From Oscillospiraceae bacterium (GTDB taxonomy: Bacteria; Bacillota; Clostridia; Oscillospirales; Acutalibacteraceae): a stretch of DNA of 64,000 bases. A program made the position numbers and the translations under genes. Where the stretch lies: assembly GCA_902769255.1 (NCBI GenBank), contig CACXOM010000001.1:1-64000 (forward strand), written 5' to 3'. This document shows, in pieces, positions 1-8,686 of the stretch. Each line of letters begins with the position of its first letter. Positions within the stretch are counted from its first letter, which is position 1. Below the pieces are notes generated by a model. The model saw nothing but the letters and a program-made list of their open reading frames with translations, ran no database searches and was not told the DNA's origin.

Positions 1-52
1 CTATTTTGAATTCTGCACTATATTTTTTGTTTTTTCTTCCTGTTTCACCCAT
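1..52 (-). CDS. Probable transposase, 5' end only
   Basis: Reading leftward from an ATG at 50-52 gives MGETGRKNKKYSAEFKI before the window ends. A basic stretch followed by Y-S-A-E-F-K resembles the first helix of the HTH that opens IS3-type OrfA and related transposases. Only 17 codons are visible, so family and integrity cannot be judged. A GGAGGTG ribosome site lies 10 bases upstream and sits inside the hairpin at 58-97. It could instead be another HTH protein. Confidence 0.5.
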   Translation of the reverse strand, partial: MGETGRKNKKYSAEFKI

Positions 53-57
53 AAAAA

Positions 58-97
58 ATATGCACCTCCAAAAGTGTCTATCTTTTGGGGTGCATAT
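58..97 (-). terminator. Hairpin behind the AraC gene, overlapping a ribosome site
   Basis: Arms at 58-74 and 82-97 pair over 16 bp with one bulge and a 7-base loop. On the minus strand the stem is followed by six T residues, so it fits an intrinsic terminator for the AraC gene that stops at 115. The distal arm also contains the GGAGGTG ribosome site of the probable transposase, so read-through RNA would have that site masked. Confidence 0.7.
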
Positions 98-114
98 CAT
101 TTTAGCAACTCTTT

Positions 115-933
115 TTAAATTATAAAATCTCTATATTTTTCAACAACTTCTCCTGGGGTTGTTTTTTTAATTTTAACATAATTTCTGTGAAATGTCGAAT
201 AAGTATCAAATCCGCATTTTACCGCAATTTCTTTTAAAGAATAGTTAGAGTGTTTTAATAAATGCTCCGCTTCGTCACAACGGCGTTTTAAAATCGCCTG
301 ATGGCAGGTGTTGCCCGAAGTTCTTTTAACAGTATCGTTTATACATTTTTTCGATAAAAAAACATTTTTTGAAATATCGTCAAGCGTAATATTTTCAAAA
401 AGGTGAGCATCAATATAAGACAATATTTTAGCATAATTGCTGTCGTTTTCACGATATTCAAAGTTTTTTTCGTTTTGGTTGAAAATGTTGTTTATTTCGC
501 AAATAATTTGCAAAACTGCACTTATTACAAAAACTCTGCTCGAATGGCGGTTAAGCGCATTTTTTAAATTCTCTATTCCAGATTTTATTGCGCTGTTTTT
601 TATTGTATTATAAACTTTTAACCTTTCTGTTGCGTTAAAAGGACTTAAAATATCATAATTTTTGTCAACTTTGTTAAAAACAGATGCGTTAAAATTTATT
701 CTTAAAAAATCACCCGTGGCTTCGCAAACAAATTGTTCGCCTGCATTTGCAATGTGTATTTCGCCGGTGTTTGCAATATAAACGTTATCTTTATATTTTA
801 TTTTAGCTTTTCCTGAAAGCACCGTGAAAATATAATAATCTTTAGTGTTTTTTGAAAATTTATAGCCGTTTTGCTTGTAAAGTACATATAAATCGCCTTG
901 AACAAACTGATTTAGAGAGTAATTTTTTTGCAT
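115..933 (-). CDS. AraC-family transcriptional regulator
   Basis: A 272-residue regulator with an N-terminal cupin-like sensor half (about 1-110, including the segment YIFTVLSGKAKIKY) and a C-terminal pair of AraC helix-turn-helix motifs (about 170-268: ITLDDISKNVFLSKKCIND, then LKEIAVKCGFDTYSTFHRNY). In AraC/XylS proteins the first half binds a sugar or other ligand and the second binds direct-repeat DNA sites. It diverges from the secreted esterase gene at 1093, whose control is the natural inference. The ligand cannot be read from sequence. Its ATG has a GGTGAG ribosome site close upstream, and transcription should end at the hairpin at 58-97. Confidence 0.85.
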   Translation of the reverse strand: MQKNYSLNQFVQGDLYVLYKQNGYKFSKNTKDYYIFTVLSGKAKIKYKDNVYIANTGEIHIANAGEQFVCEATGDFLRINFNASVFNKVDKNYDILSPFNATERLKVYNTIKNSAIKSGIENLKNALNRHSSRVFVISAVLQIICEINNIFNQNEKNFEYRENDSNYAKILSYIDAHLFENITLDDISKNVFLSKKCINDTVKRTSGNTCHQAILKRRCDEAEHLLKHSNYSLKEIAVKCGFDTYSTFHRNYVKIKKTTPGEVVEKYRDFII

Positions 934-963
934 TTTCTCACCGCTTTTTTAGTGTTTTGTACA

Positions 964-992
964 ATTATAACATACATTTGCCGTTTTTGCAA
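964..992 (-). promoter_or_regulatory. Promoter of the AraC gene
   Basis: On the minus strand TTGCAA (987-992) and TATAAT (964-969) are separated by exactly 17 bases, 31 bases upstream of the ATG. The -35 hexamer overlaps one copy of the TTTTGCAA repeat at 985-992. Confidence 0.65.
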
Positions 993-1014
993 ATAAAATA
1001 CGCCGATTTTGCAA
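985..1014. promoter_or_regulatory. Direct repeat TTTTGCAA, candidate AraC operator
   Basis: Two identical TTTTGCAA octamers at 985-992 and 1007-1014 start 22 bp apart, about two helical turns, the usual spacing of AraC-family half-sites. The first overlaps the regulator's own -35 and the second touches the -35 of the esterase gene. That arrangement suits autorepression plus activation of the divergent gene. Binding is inferred. Confidence 0.5.
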
Positions 1015-1043
1015 TTGAATTTTACATTTTGTTAATATATAAT
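1015..1043 (+). promoter_or_regulatory. Promoter of the CE2-like esterase gene
   Basis: TTGAAT (1015-1020) and TATAAT (1038-1043) are 17 bases apart, 49 bases before the ATG. An AAGGAGAGG ribosome site precedes the start. Confidence 0.7.
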
Positions 1044-1092
1044 ATATATACGGATACAAAGTGAAATTGAATGTAAAAAGGAGAGGTTTTTT

Positions 1093-3903
1093 ATGAAGAA
1101 ACTGTTATCAGTAGTTTTATCATTAGTTATGTTGTTTACATTATTCGGCACAGTTTTAGTTTTTGCCGACAATCCGACAACATACAACATTTTAGATGTA
1201 AAAAGTCAAATTAGAACAATCGGCAGAACCGAAGAAGTAAGCAATGGTATTGCTTGTGACTGGACTGCAAGCGGTATTGAGTTTAATGCTGTTTGTTCGG
1301 GCGATATTGCAATTGGAATGACTTCAACTTGCGCCGATCAAGGCAACAAGGGGTCATATAATAAAGATTGCTATTTCACTGTTTATATTGACGGTGTTCG
1401 CCAAGGCTATCGTGTTCGCACTATGGACGGCACATATACTGTTACTGTTGCTGAAAATCTTTCACAGGGAACACATAAAATTAAAGTATTAAAAGAAAAT
1501 GAAAAAACCAATGCTACCGTAACTATGAAATCAATTACTTTTGATGGTACATTCGGTTCTAAACCTGCAAGCCAGCCTTACACTTTTGAGTTTATAGGCG
1601 ATTCTATAACAAGCGGTCACAGCGCACTTTCTACAGGTAGCGACACTCAAGCTTCAAGAGATTCTTGTGGTACAAGAACTTATGCTTTCCTCACAGCTGA
1701 AAACTTTGACGCTGAGGCAAGAGTAACCTCAATTTCAGGCGGTACAATTACTTCGCTTTACACAGCTTATAATAAAATGACTCGTACTTCTGACCCTTAT
1801 GATTTCTCGCTTTCAAAACCTGACGGCGTAAGTATTGCTTTGGGTACTAATGACGGCGTAAGAACAGTTGATTATTGGCAAACAAATATCAAAAACTTTG
1901 CTGATGCAATTCGTGGCGGTTATAATGATGATAGTATTCCGATTATTATGGTTGTAAACCTTATGGATAACGGCGATGCTCTTCGTGCTAACATGGCAGG
2001 CGCAATCAGCAATTTGTATGCTTCTGATTCTTCAAAATATGACAAAATTTATATTTGTTCCGCTAACGGCTTTACAGGCGGACACCCAAGACAAGACAAA
2101 CACCTTAAAGCATCACAAATGCTTACTCGTGAATTTGTTGAAGACGGTTTTGTGCCTTATAGCGCATTAAAAGCAGACGCAACAGCAACTTTAACCGCTG
2201 CAAACGCTCAAAACGAGTCAATTAACGGCATGAACAGCGTTGTTGCAGTAGGTTCAAGTTATTCAGATGCTATTTCAGGCACATTGGTTGACCCGCTTGA
2301 CCCTGCAGATGTTGGTAATGATTCTGCTCACGCAGTAAAATATACTGCTGACGGTACTCAAGCATCTACAATAAACAACAATAATACTCAAGTTAAATTC
2401 GGTACTGCTTACAACGGCAATTATAAATCAAAAGGTATTTCTTTCTACATTAACTATAAAGATAATACTGATTATGGCGATGAGCCTTCACCTACATATA
2501 CAAAACCGAAAATCGTAGTTTCTTACGCTGATAAATATGTAGCAATACCTATTACAGTTGCACAAGGCGTTACTCAAAAAGTTTCGTTTGATTGGCTTAC
2601 TTGTAAAAGCGGTTTAAACTATTTATTTAAACAAACTTTCCAAAATGCAGGAAATGTTAATATTTCGCTTGAATTAACAGGTGCGTGCGAATGCACAATC
2701 GATAATGTTAAAAACGAGCTTAACGCTTATACTGTTACATCAAATTCTAACAGGTCATACACTTATTCAAGTGCAAACGACTATGAAATTAAAGGCGTTA
2801 CTGAAAACTATTCGCCTACAACTTCTACAACAACTACAACCGAACCATCTTCAGAACCAACCGAAACATCTTCAGAACCAACCGAACCTTCTTCGAGCGC
2901 AACAGTTGAAAAAACTGTTATTTACACAATGGACGAAGGCAAGAGAATGAGAAGCGCAGGCGCATCTTATGTAAATCCTGAATCTACTTATGGTTCTGTT
3001 AAATATATGCAAGTTGATGACAACTATGTATTGAGATTGAAATGTAGACTCGACCAAACTTCATATTTCCAACTTCCTGCAGATTGGTACACAGCAGGCG
3101 GCGAAGGCTTTACACCTGTATCAATTTCATTTGATGTAGCAAAAGGCGCTGACTTATCAAGTTACTACTGTTTAGACTCATATTTCTGTACAGCTTTAGG
3201 AACCGGTAGTGCAGCATCAGGTAATAAATACCAATTTAATACTAAATATACTAATAATCAAATATGGTTCAACTCAACATTTAGCACAATTACAATTGAT
3301 TTGTCTGAAGTAACAACAGGTACTGTTTCTGATTACTCTTACTTTACATTCAAATCTAAAAAAGACACAGGTGCTGCTGACACAGCAGGTGTTTATATTG
3401 ATAATGTAACTATTACTTATGAGGGTTCTGCTCCTGCATCTCCTGTATCAACTTCAGAGGGTGCTTCAATCAGACTTAACAATGTAACAGGTATTCGTTT
3501 CTATACAACAATTAATCAAGAAGCCATTGATGCTCTTAATACGAATAACGACGAAGTTAAGTTTGGTACACTTATCGGCCCTGCTGATAGAATAGGTGAT
3601 GAGTTAACTATTGAAGATGTTACTTCTTCAAATGCGGTTGATGTTAAATTCACATCAAGCACACTCTATGCAGAGAATACAATAGTAGGCTCGCTCGCAA
3701 ACATCAAACAAAAGAACATTACAAGACAGTTTGTAGGTCGTGGCTATGTTCAAATTGGCGATACTTACTATTATTCTGAAACAGTTGCTTCCCGTTCACT
3801 CGCTCAAGTAGCTTCATCGTTCAAAAATGACCAGAACAGCGGTTATTCAGCACTTGATGCAGATGTAAAAGCGTTGGTTGACGCATGGGCAGCTGCAGCA
3901 TAA
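1093..3903 (+). CDS. Secreted SGNH/CE2-like carbohydrate esterase, multidomain
   Basis: A 936-residue exported protein with a signal peptide (about 1-25, cleavage after VFA). Residues 30-155 form an all-beta domain like the N-terminal jelly roll of family CE2 acetyl esterases. The SGNH hydrolase follows: GDSIT with Ser171 as likely nucleophile, GTND at 251-254, and a GGHP block with His331. Residues about 380-570 look like a beta-rich binding region, then a Thr/Ser/Glu/Pro linker (576-604), a second beta-rich module (605-780) and a C-terminal module (790-936) that I cannot name. CE2 enzymes remove acetyl groups from plant polysaccharides. No dockerin is present, unlike the other exported enzymes here, so the C-terminal module may serve attachment. 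The divergent AraC regulator probably controls it. Confidence 0.8.
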   Translation: MKKLLSVVLSLVMLFTLFGTVLVFADNPTTYNILDVKSQIRTIGRTEEVSNGIACDWTASGIEFNAVCSGDIAIGMTSTCADQGNKGSYNKDCYFTVYIDGVRQGYRVRTMDGTYTVTVAENLSQGTHKIKVLKENEKTNATVTMKSITFDGTFGSKPASQPYTFEFIGDSITSGHSALSTGSDTQASRDSCGTRTYAFLTAENFDAEARVTSISGGTITSLYTAYNKMTRTSDPYDFSLSKPDGVSIALGTNDGVRTVDYWQTNIKNFADAIRGGYNDDSIPIIMVVNLMDNGDALRANMAGAISNLYASDSSKYDKIYICSANGFTGGHPRQDKHLKASQMLTREFVEDGFVPYSALKADATATLTAANAQNESINGMNSVVAVGSSYSDAISGTLVDPLDPADVGNDSAHAVKYTADGTQASTINNNNTQVKFGTAYNGNYKSKGISFYINYKDNTDYGDEPSPTYTKPKIVVSYADKYVAIPITVAQGVTQKVSFDWLTCKSGLNYLFKQTFQNAGNVNISLELTGACECTIDNVKNELNAYTVTSNSNRSYTYSSANDYEIKGVTENYSPTTSTTTTTEPSSEPTETSSEPTEPSSSATVEKTVIYTMDEGKRMRSAGASYVNPESTYGSVKYMQVDDNYVLRLKCRLDQTSYFQLPADWYTAGGEGFTPVSISFDVAKGADLSSYYCLDSYFCTALGTGSAASGNKYQFNTKYTNNQIWFNSTFSTITIDLSEVTTGTVSDYSYFTFKSKKDTGAADTAGVYIDNVTITYEGSAPASPVSTSEGASIRLNNVTGIRFYTTINQEAIDALNTNNDEVKFGTLIGPADRIGDELTIEDVTSSNAVDVKFTSSTLYAENTIVGSLANIKQKNITRQFVGRGYVQIGDTYYYSETVASRSLAQVASSFKNDQNSGYSALDADVKALVDAWAAAA

Positions 3904-3952
3904 ATAAATTAGCTTATTAGTAATTTTTTTCATATTTCCTTTTTACCAAAGT

Positions 3953-3993
3953 AACAGCCGTCGAGGTTTTCCTCGGCGGCTGTTGCTTTTTTT
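3953..3993 (+). terminator. Rho-independent terminator of the esterase gene
   Basis: A 14-bp stem (3953-3966 with 3971-3984, one G-T pair) with a TTTT loop is followed by a run of seven T. It lies between convergent genes and overlaps the last codons of hslO. Confidence 0.9.
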
Positions 3994-4855
3994 ATATTAA
4001 ATTTTTTAAATCGTCTGATGTGTATTTATATTTTTTATTACAAAAATGACAGTCAACTTCGGTAATTTCCTGTTCGTTTGCGAGTTTCAAAATTTCATCT
4101 TTGCCAATCGATTTTAAAATTCTATCAGTTCGCTCTTTTGAACAATCGCATTTATAAGCAATTTCGTGTTCTTCGAGAGTTTCAACTTCAAATTCTTTAA
4201 GAACTCTTTTAACAATATCTAAAATGCTTTCGCCATTTGAAAGCATTGTGGTAACACTCGGCAAATCTTTAAGCCCTTTTTCAATCAAATCAGCGGTGTC
4301 ATCGCCGGCGGCAGGTAACATTTGAATAATAAATCCGCCTGCAGAATTAATGCTCAAATCGGGATTAATTAAAACGCCCAAAGCGCAAACGGTAGGAATT
4401 TGCTCCGATTCCGCAAAATAAGCGGCAATATCTTCGGCAATTTCGCCCGAAACTAACTGAATTGCGCCGTTGTATGGCTCTTTTAGCCCAATATCTTTTG
4501 AAACAAAAAGCGTTCCGTTGCCAATTGCCGTTCCGACATCGAGTTTGCCTTTTCGCTTTTCGGGAATATCGACCATAGGGTTTAAAACAAAGCCTTTAAC
4601 ATTGCCTTGCGAGTCGCTTACCGCAGTCAGTCCGCCAGCCTCGCCGTCACAATCAATTTTAACAGTAATTTTGCTGTTTTCGCCTTTTAAAACGCAACCC
4701 ATCATAGAAGTCGCAGTTAAAAGCCTGCCCAAAGCGGCGGTCATAACAGGGTAGGTTTTGTGATAGTCTACTGCTGTTTGAACAATATCGGCAGTATCGG
4801 CGCAAACTGCGCTTACTAAGCCGTCAGAAGTTATACATCTTATAATTTTTCCCAT
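3992..4855 (-). CDS. hslO: Hsp33 redox-regulated chaperone
   Basis: A 287-residue protein matching Hsp33 over its whole length. The C-terminal redox switch is intact: C-D-C at 236-238 and C-H-F-C at 269-272, the four cysteines that bind zinc when reduced and form disulfides under oxidative stress. In the oxidised state Hsp33 becomes an ATP-independent holdase in the cytoplasm. It stands alone, convergent with the esterase gene. Such a switch is plausible in an anaerobe that meets oxygen. A TTGAAA-16-TATAAT promoter lies 32 bases before its ATG. Confidence 0.95.
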   Translation of the reverse strand: MGKIIRCITSDGLVSAVCADTADIVQTAVDYHKTYPVMTAALGRLLTATSMMGCVLKGENSKITVKIDCDGEAGGLTAVSDSQGNVKGFVLNPMVDIPEKRKGKLDVGTAIGNGTLFVSKDIGLKEPYNGAIQLVSGEIAEDIAAYFAESEQIPTVCALGVLINPDLSINSAGGFIIQMLPAAGDDTADLIEKGLKDLPSVTTMLSNGESILDIVKRVLKEFEVETLEEHEIAYKCDCSKERTDRILKSIGKDEILKLANEQEITEVDCHFCNKKYKYTSDDLKNLI

Positions 4856-4886
4856 AAATTAAACCTCAAAATCAGTTTTTAAATAT

Positions 4887-4914
4887 ATTATACCGCAAAA
4901 AACATAATTTTCAA
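4887..4914 (-). promoter_or_regulatory. Promoter of hslO
   Basis: On the minus strand TTGAAA (4909-4914) and TATAAT (4887-4892) are spaced by 16 bases. Confidence 0.55.
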
Positions 4915-5032
4915 GGTTTTTGGTAATAAATAATAAATTTTCAAAAATAAATTTAGTTAGAATAACAGTAGTAAAATATTTGAAAATCTGTTATAATAAA
5001 TATGGGTAAAAATGCGAAAGCGAGGAAGTTTT

Positions 5033-6604
5033 ATGAAAAAAATTCTTTGTTTTTTATTGTCTTTTGCGCTGATTAGTTGTCTTTTTGTTAATGTTTACGC
5101 TGTAAAAACTATGCGTGGCGATGCAAACAATGACGGCAAATACAACGCAGTTGACTATTTGCTTTTAAGAAAAGCGTTTGTTGCAGAACAGGCGGTCTCT
5201 TTGGCTGTTTACGACGTAAACGGCGACGGTGCGTTTAATTTGCTTGATTTGCAAACTTATGCAAAATATTTAATTAAAACAGGAACCCTAAAAGTCGATG
5301 AAGTCGGCGGTTGGGTTACTTTGTATGACTGGGAAAATGAGTCGGCAGGTGCAAGACCGAGTTATGTTTTCGATACAAATTACACCGAATTTGCGACTCA
5401 AAGTTTAAGCAGATATTCGCTTGAAAACAACAAAAATACTTCGAGTACAAAAGCGCTTGCGCTTTATTCGCTTGGCTTGGTTAATACTGCTTCAACCACT
5501 ATCGGCTCAAACCCTACAACAGGGCAGGAAAATTCTTATATTAACACTCAAAATTTATTAACGGGCGCTACTGATTTAAGGGTAACTTTAAGCACCGCAA
5601 AAACTAATGACACACAGTTTTTCTGCGCTTATATCGGTTGTCAAATCGGCTCTAAACATTATTTTTATAAAATTGATAACGCTTCTTATAAAAATGAGTT
5701 TAACTATTTCTACTTTGCAGGCAAAACTTTTACAAGATTTAAAAATAACGACAGGTTTACCTATTTAACTGATGCGGAAACCAAAGTCATAACAAAAGAT
5801 GATATACAAAGTATCAAAAAAATTGATTTTTGGGCTGAATCTAAAAATACCGCAACACCGCTTATTATTGACGATATCGCTTATTATGACGGCTCACAAG
5901 GTTACGATTCATCGGCGGAAGATGACGCTTTGCCAAAAACACCTGACGAAATTAGCGATGGAACGCAAAAATATTTAGCGGTAGCATTTGATGACGGACC
6001 TCAAAAATACGGTGAAACAGGCGAATACTATATGAAATATTATATGGATTTGGCTAAGCAGTATAACGCTCATTTCACATTTTTTGTAGGAAACAATCAG
6101 TTAAACGCCGATAAGGTGAATATTCTTCAAAGAGCGGTAAATGAGGGGCATGAACTCGCTAATCACACTTGGTCGCACAAAAGGCTGACCTCGTTAAGCG
6201 ACAGCGAAATTGTAAATGAAATAACACAGGTTGATAATTGGTTAAACAATAATATCGGCGTTAAAACTGCGTTTGTTCGCTACCCGTTTTATGATACAAA
6301 CAACAATGTAAAAAGTGTTTTAAAACAAAACTGTACCAATATAAAAGCCTCAATCGGCGGTAATTGCCCTAATGATTATGATTATACTTCGGTAGATTAT
6401 CGTAAATGGTATTACAGAAAGTTTATTGAAGACGGCACAATTACATTAACTCACGAAAATATTATTGACAATGTTGAAACTGTTCGTTGGATTCTCGATT
6501 ACTATTCAAAACTTGACTATAATTTTGTAACAGTTTCCGAAATGTTTGAAATTAAAGGCGTAAATCCCAATATTACAGACAGCGATTATTATACGGTAAA
6601 ATGA
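5033..6604 (+). CDS. Secreted CE4 polysaccharide deacetylase with N-terminal dockerin
   Basis: The start at 5033 is chosen because GAGGAA (5022-5027) lies five bases ahead and the first residues then form a clean signal peptide ending VYA; an in-frame ATG at 5012 lacks this. The 523-residue product carries a dockerin near its N-terminus (about 28-85, two calcium-loop repeats: GDANNDGKYNAVDYLLLRK and DVNGDGAFNLLDLQ). A beta-rich region of about 200 residues (possibly carbohydrate binding) follows, then a NodB/CE4 domain. CE4 landmarks are the FDDGP pair D320/D321, metal ligands H378 and H382 in HTWSH, RYPF, and a late LTHE. CE4 enzymes deacetylate xylan, chitin or peptidoglycan; the dockerin favours a plant polysaccharide. 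The stop overlaps the next ATG (ATGA). Confidence 0.85.
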   Translation: MKKILCFLLSFALISCLFVNVYAVKTMRGDANNDGKYNAVDYLLLRKAFVAEQAVSLAVYDVNGDGAFNLLDLQTYAKYLIKTGTLKVDEVGGWVTLYDWENESAGARPSYVFDTNYTEFATQSLSRYSLENNKNTSSTKALALYSLGLVNTASTTIGSNPTTGQENSYINTQNLLTGATDLRVTLSTAKTNDTQFFCAYIGCQIGSKHYFYKIDNASYKNEFNYFYFAGKTFTRFKNNDRFTYLTDAETKVITKDDIQSIKKIDFWAESKNTATPLIIDDIAYYDGSQGYDSSAEDDALPKTPDEISDGTQKYLAVAFDDGPQKYGETGEYYMKYYMDLAKQYNAHFTFFVGNNQLNADKVNILQRAVNEGHELANHTWSHKRLTSLSDSEIVNEITQVDNWLNNNIGVKTAFVRYPFYDTNNNVKSVLKQNCTNIKASIGGNCPNDYDYTSVDYRKWYYRKFIEDGTITLTHENIIDNVETVRWILDYYSKLDYNFVTVSEMFEIKGVNPNITDSDYYTVK

Positions 6605-7479
6605 ATTTTAGCAGATTAGATATTAACGACAAAGAAAAATTAAATATTTATTTTCAAAAGAATACTCGTAAATGTTGTGAGTATTCTTTTGCTTGCAATT
6701 TTATTTGGCAGGATATGTTTGATTATTCTTATGCGATAATTGAAAACTGCTATGTGGCAAGATTTAGGCGAAGTAACTCTTTTGTTTATAATCTACCGCT
6801 CGGAAATGATAGTGACGTAATAAAAGCGGTTAAATTTATTTTAAACGCTGATAAAAGCGCTGTTTTTCGTGCAATTGAGCAAGATAAAATCGACTTTTTA
6901 AAAGAGAATTTGGGCGATATTTTTGAGTTTTCTTTTAACAGAGAAGAAAGCGATTACATTTATTTATCTGATAATTTAATTAGCTTAAAAGGCAAAAAAT
7001 ATCAGTCGAAACGCAATTTAATAAGGCGGTTTAAAGATAATCCCGATTGGGTTTATGAGAATATCAGTCAAAACAATGTTAATGAGTGCATTGACCTTAA
7101 TTTAATGTGGGGCGATGAAAGAAATTTCAGTTATTCGCTTGATTTGAAAAAGGAACTTGCCGCCGCAAACACCGCGTTAGCGTATTTTGAAAAGTTAAAT
7201 TTAAAAGGCGGACTTTTGCGACAAAATGGCGAAGTTGTCGCTTACAGCATAGGCGAAAGGCTTTGCGATGATACTTTTGTGGTGCATTTTGAAAAGGCGA
7301 AAGACGACATTAAAGGTTGCTATCAGGCGATTAATCAAGAGTTTTTGAAGCATAATTGTTTTTGTTTTAAATATGTAAATCGAGAAGAAGATGCTGGTGA
7401 AGAGGGACTTCGCAAGGCGAAATTATCTTATCACCCCGAAATAATTTTAGACAAATATGAGGCGAAATTAAAATGTTAA
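6601..7479 (+). CDS. DUF2156 protein (lysyl-phosphatidylglycerol synthase-like domain)
   Basis: A 292-residue cytoplasmic protein with the DUF2156 fold found at the C-terminus of phosphatidylglycerol lysyltransferases, a GNAT-like acyltransferase scaffold. Recognisable segments are the N-terminal FSRLDINDKEKLNIYF and the core VYENISQNNVNECIDLN with GEVVAYSIGERLCDDTFVVH. It lacks the membrane flippase half of MprF, so lipid lysylation is not implied. Stand-alone DUF2156 proteins are common in Clostridia and mostly uncharacterised. Translation is coupled to the deacetylase before it (4-base ATGA overlap) and to the cysteine-cluster gene after it (7-base overlap). Confidence 0.75.
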   Translation: MNFSRLDINDKEKLNIYFQKNTRKCCEYSFACNFIWQDMFDYSYAIIENCYVARFRRSNSFVYNLPLGNDSDVIKAVKFILNADKSAVFRAIEQDKIDFLKENLGDIFEFSFNREESDYIYLSDNLISLKGKKYQSKRNLIRRFKDNPDWVYENISQNNVNECIDLNLMWGDERNFSYSLDLKKELAAANTALAYFEKLNLKGGLLRQNGEVVAYSIGERLCDDTFVVHFEKAKDDIKGCYQAINQEFLKHNCFCFKYVNREEDAGEEGLRKAKLSYHPEIILDKYEAKLKC

Positions 7480-7937
7480 GCGATGTTTTAGATAAAGAAA
7501 CTTGCAAAAATTGCAGGTTTTGCTGTGAATTTGAGAAGGCAGACGAATGGGAAATTCCTATTGTAAGCAAAAATGTTGCAGAACATCTTAAAAATAAGGG
7601 CGTAAAAGTTAAAAAAATAAAAGAAAACTACACTTTTGACCTCGAATTTGAGGGAAAAGAGATTAAAAAATGCCCATTTTTAAGCGAAAACGGGTGTGTT
7701 TTAGATGAAGAAAACAAGCCTTTTGACTGCAAAATTTGGCCGCTTAGGGTTATGAAAAAGGATAATAAAATTTATCTTACACTTGCAAAAACCTGTCCGG
7801 CATTTGAAAAAGACGATGAAAAAATAATAAAACTCTCGCTAAAACTTTTTGAAAAAATAAGCGATTATGCAAAACAAAACAAAGGCGCAATTAAAGAATA
7901 TTCGCCTGATTATAAAATTATAAAGGAAATAAAGTAA
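7473..7937 (+). CDS. YkgJ-family cysteine cluster protein
   Basis: A 154-residue protein with the CxxCxxCC cluster (CKNCRFCC at 11-18) and two more cysteines in the CPFLSENGC and FDCKIWPLR segments, the pattern of the YkgJ/UPF0153 family. These proteins are predicted to bind zinc or an iron-sulfur centre, and no reaction is established. It sits in a tight operon between the DUF2156 and SanA-like genes and overlaps the former by seven bases. Confidence 0.8.
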   Translation: MLSDVLDKETCKNCRFCCEFEKADEWEIPIVSKNVAEHLKNKGVKVKKIKENYTFDLEFEGKEIKKCPFLSENGCVLDEENKPFDCKIWPLRVMKKDNKIYLTLAKTCPAFEKDDEKIIKLSLKLFEKISDYAKQNKGAIKEYSPDYKIIKEIK

Positions 7938-7938
7938 A

Positions 7939-8679
7939 ATGAAGATTTTGAGAATAATGATTATTTTAATTGCAATTGCGCTGATAATTTGGCTTTTAGC
8001 GCCGATTTATAAAGGCGTGGTGCATATAGGAATGATTTACCCGTTGCCGTTTTTAGTAGCGTTTGCATACTTTGCAGCTTACCCCGAAAAACTGAAATAT
8101 TTGTTTTCACAGCATAAAGCAATTCTTATTGCGATTACAAGTTTAGTTTGTGCTTTTGCGGTGTTTGTGATAGCGGTTATAGGTGTTTGCCTGCGCTATG
8201 CTTATATTTCACCTAAAGAAAATCAAACCGTAATTATTTTAGGTTGTCAGGTTAGGGGCAAAACGCCGAGTTTAATGCTTTATGACAGAATGAACGCTGC
8301 AATTGAATATCTTAACGAAAACCCGAAATCTTGCGTTGTTTGCTCAGGCGGACAGGGAAGCGGTGAAGAAATTTCGGAAGCGAGCGCAATGAAAACTTAT
8401 CTTTTGAAAAAAGGTATTGCGAAAGAGCGCATTTTTGTTGAAGAAAAATCAATGAATACAAACCAAAATATCGCTTTTTCAAAAGAAATTATATTAAAAA
8501 ACAATTTGAATAAATCGGTTGCGGTTGCGACTGACGGATTTCATCAATTTAGAGCAAATAAGTTTTGCAAACAAAATGGAATTGAAAACACAGCGCTTTG
8601 TTGCAAAACACGCTGGTATTTTACCGCATCTTACTACTCGAGAGAGGTTTTAGCGGTAGTTAAAATGTTAGTGTTCTAA
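7939..8679 (+). CDS. SanA/YdcF-like DUF218 membrane protein
   Basis: A 246-residue protein with about three N-terminal membrane segments (roughly 5-25, 30-50, 65-90) and a DUF218 domain facing outward (VIILGCQVRGKTPSL, then CSGGQGSGEEISEASAM, and NTNQNIAFSKEI). The ElyC/SanA/YdcF family is linked to envelope integrity in enterobacteria, but its chemistry is unproven. It starts one base after the YkgJ stop and ends the four-gene run that begins with the dockerin deacetylase. A bidirectional terminator follows. Confidence 0.8.
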   Translation: MKILRIMIILIAIALIIWLLAPIYKGVVHIGMIYPLPFLVAFAYFAAYPEKLKYLFSQHKAILIAITSLVCAFAVFVIAVIGVCLRYAYISPKENQTVIILGCQVRGKTPSLMLYDRMNAAIEYLNENPKSCVVCSGGQGSGEEISEASAMKTYLLKKGIAKERIFVEEKSMNTNQNIAFSKEIILKNNLNKSVAVATDGFHQFRANKFCKQNGIENTALCCKTRWYFTASYYSREVLAVVKMLVF

Positions 8680-8686
8680 AAATAAA

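Noticed and set aside
2681..2950. Open frames of 60-140 codons inside larger genes, such as 2681-2950, 17282-17695 and 45175-45561
   Set aside because: Each overlaps a strongly identified protein in another frame, has no ribosome site and shows low-complexity or biased residues typical of out-of-frame reading.
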